The notes under the pieces are model-generated. The model saw only the letters and a list, made by a program, of their open reading frames with translations. It was not told the origin of the DNA and made no database searches. This document shows positions 4,949-5,695 of a DNA stretch of 5,695 bases, one piece after another. This DNA comes from an uncultured Acidobacteriota bacterium (GTDB lineage Bacteria; Acidobacteriota; Terriglobia; Terriglobales; Acidobacteriaceae): assembly GCA_903832475.1 (NCBI GenBank), contig CAILBQ010000163.1, forward strand, positions 1-5,695. Direction: 5' to 3'. The position numbers were made by a program, and so were the translations under genes. How positions within the stretch are numbered: position 1 is the first letter of the stretch; each line of letters starts with the position of its first letter.

Positions 4949-5695
4949 TCAACTCGTGCTGCTGGGATTTTGCCAGCCGCCGTCTTCGGCGATCAATGCG
5001 TCGGCCTGCCTGGGGCCCCATGTGCCGGGCTTGTAGGGGCGGACGCGGGGATGGTGCTTGAGCACGTCGTCAACCACGGCCCATGCGGCTTCGACGGCAT
5101 CTTCGCGGGTGAACAGGCTTCCCTCACCCTTCATGGCATCGCCCAGCAGGCGCTCGTAGGGAGTTTCTTCGCCGGGCTGCTGTTCCTGCAGGTAGAGCTC
5201 GCGCTGTTCGCCGACGTACTCTTCGCCGGCGAGTTTGACGCGCGCGGCGAGTCCGATCTCGGCGTTGGGGGAAAGCCGGAAGCGGAGATAGTTTCCGTGG
5301 CCCGCACTCGCCGACGCATCTTCGAAAAGCTTCTGCGGCGGCGGCTTTAACTCGATGCGAACTTCGGTGGCTGTGTCAGGCATGCATTTGCCGGCGCGCA
5401 CGTACCAGGGCACGCCGTCCCAGCGCCAGGAGTCGATGAAGAGCCGGAGAGCGCAATAGGTTTCGACGTCGGAGTTTTTTGCAACGTCGGCTTCCTGGCG
5501 ATAGCCTGCGTATTGACCGCGCACCATGTCTTCCGGTTTCAGAGGACGCATGGCTTTGAAGACGGTGGCCTTCTCGGTCTGCACGTCGCCGAAGTGGCGG
5601 CCGGCGGGTGGCTCCATGGCGAGCAGCGCGATGATCTGGAAGAGATGGTTCTGGATGACGTCGCGCAGGCAGCCGGCGGATTCATAGAAAGCGCC
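4949..5695 (-). CDS. zwf: Glucose-6-phosphate dehydrogenase, C-terminal half (cut by window edge)
   Basis: The 248 C-terminal residues of G6PD (usual length about 500) are present. The reading frame is open through the right edge, so the start, the nucleotide-binding domain and the substrate-binding RYDHYLGKE-type motif lie outside the window. The enzyme oxidises glucose-6-phosphate to 6-phosphogluconolactone, making NADPH at the head of the oxidative pentose phosphate pathway. Seen here in order: GAFYESAGCLRDVIQNHLFQ at the edge, LLAMEPP, QTEKATVFKAMRPL, VRGQYAGY, TYCALRLFIDSWRWDGVPWYVRAGK in two adjoining blocks, the IELKPPPQKLF strand, then LLGDAMKGEGSLFTREDAVE and a short C-terminal end. 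The internal ATG at 5617 is Met of MEPP, not a start. The stop is TGA (complement of 4949-4951), 73 bp from the kinase stop, tail to tail. Confidence 0.95.
   Translation of the reverse strand, partial: GAFYESAGCLRDVIQNHLFQIIALLAMEPPAGRHFGDVQTEKATVFKAMRPLKPEDMVRGQYAGYRQEADVAKNSDVETYCALRLFIDSWRWDGVPWYVRAGKCMPDTATEVRIELKPPPQKLFEDASASAGHGNYLRFRLSPNAEIGLAARVKLAGEEYVGEQRELYLQEQQPGEETPYERLLGDAMKGEGSLFTREDAVEAAWAVVDDVLKHHPRVRPYKPGTWGPRQADALIAEDGGWQNPSSTS

Noticed and set aside
4859..5350. 163-codon plus-strand frame opposite zwf
   Set aside because: The opposite strand encodes unmistakable G6PD sequence over the same span.

Overview
The window reads as a GC-rich bacterial chromosome segment. The best guess at lineage is Acidobacteriota (Acidobacteriaceae-like). 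This rests on the polyphosphate-glucokinase-type ROK kinase lying tail-to-tail with zwf and on the style of the DoxX and TetR proteins. It is an impression from protein character, not a database result. No rRNA, tRNA, CRISPR array, insertion sequence or phage gene is visible.

Positions 1-2479 hold a terminator for a gene lying to the left. It is followed by a two-gene plus-strand unit: a cysteine-dioxygenase/rhodanese fusion (141-1094) and an ACS-type major facilitator transporter (1160-2479, TTG start). The fusion keeps the iron ligands, the Ser-His-Tyr triad, the substrate Arg of CDO and the rhodanese catalytic Cys, so both halves look active. The unit points to oxidation of cysteine or a related thiol coupled to sulfane-sulfur handling and transport of an organic anion; the substrate is unknown. 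Just after the transporter, 2476-2753 looks like a short frame-broken coding remnant.

Positions 2701-3778 hold a divergent pair: a four-helix DoxX-family membrane protein (minus) and a TetR-family regulator (plus). The gap between them carries two nearly identical palindromes in opposite orientation. One sits exactly between a TTGACA -35 and a TATACT -10 reading toward doxX. This is a textbook layout for a TetR repressor controlling its neighbour and itself.

Positions 3779-5695 hold a 242-bp gap with one perfect palindrome, then a ROK-family polyphosphate glucokinase candidate (plus) with a Lys/Ala-rich N-terminal tail. Convergent to it is the C-terminal half of glucose-6-phosphate dehydrogenase (minus, cut by the window edge). 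The two enzymes are consecutive steps: glucose to glucose-6-phosphate, then to 6-phosphogluconolactone with NADPH.

Nothing here is clearly a new system. The items most worth a second look are the CDO-rhodanese fusion with its transporter, the twin-operator promoter, the basic tail on the kinase and the broken reading frame after the transporter.
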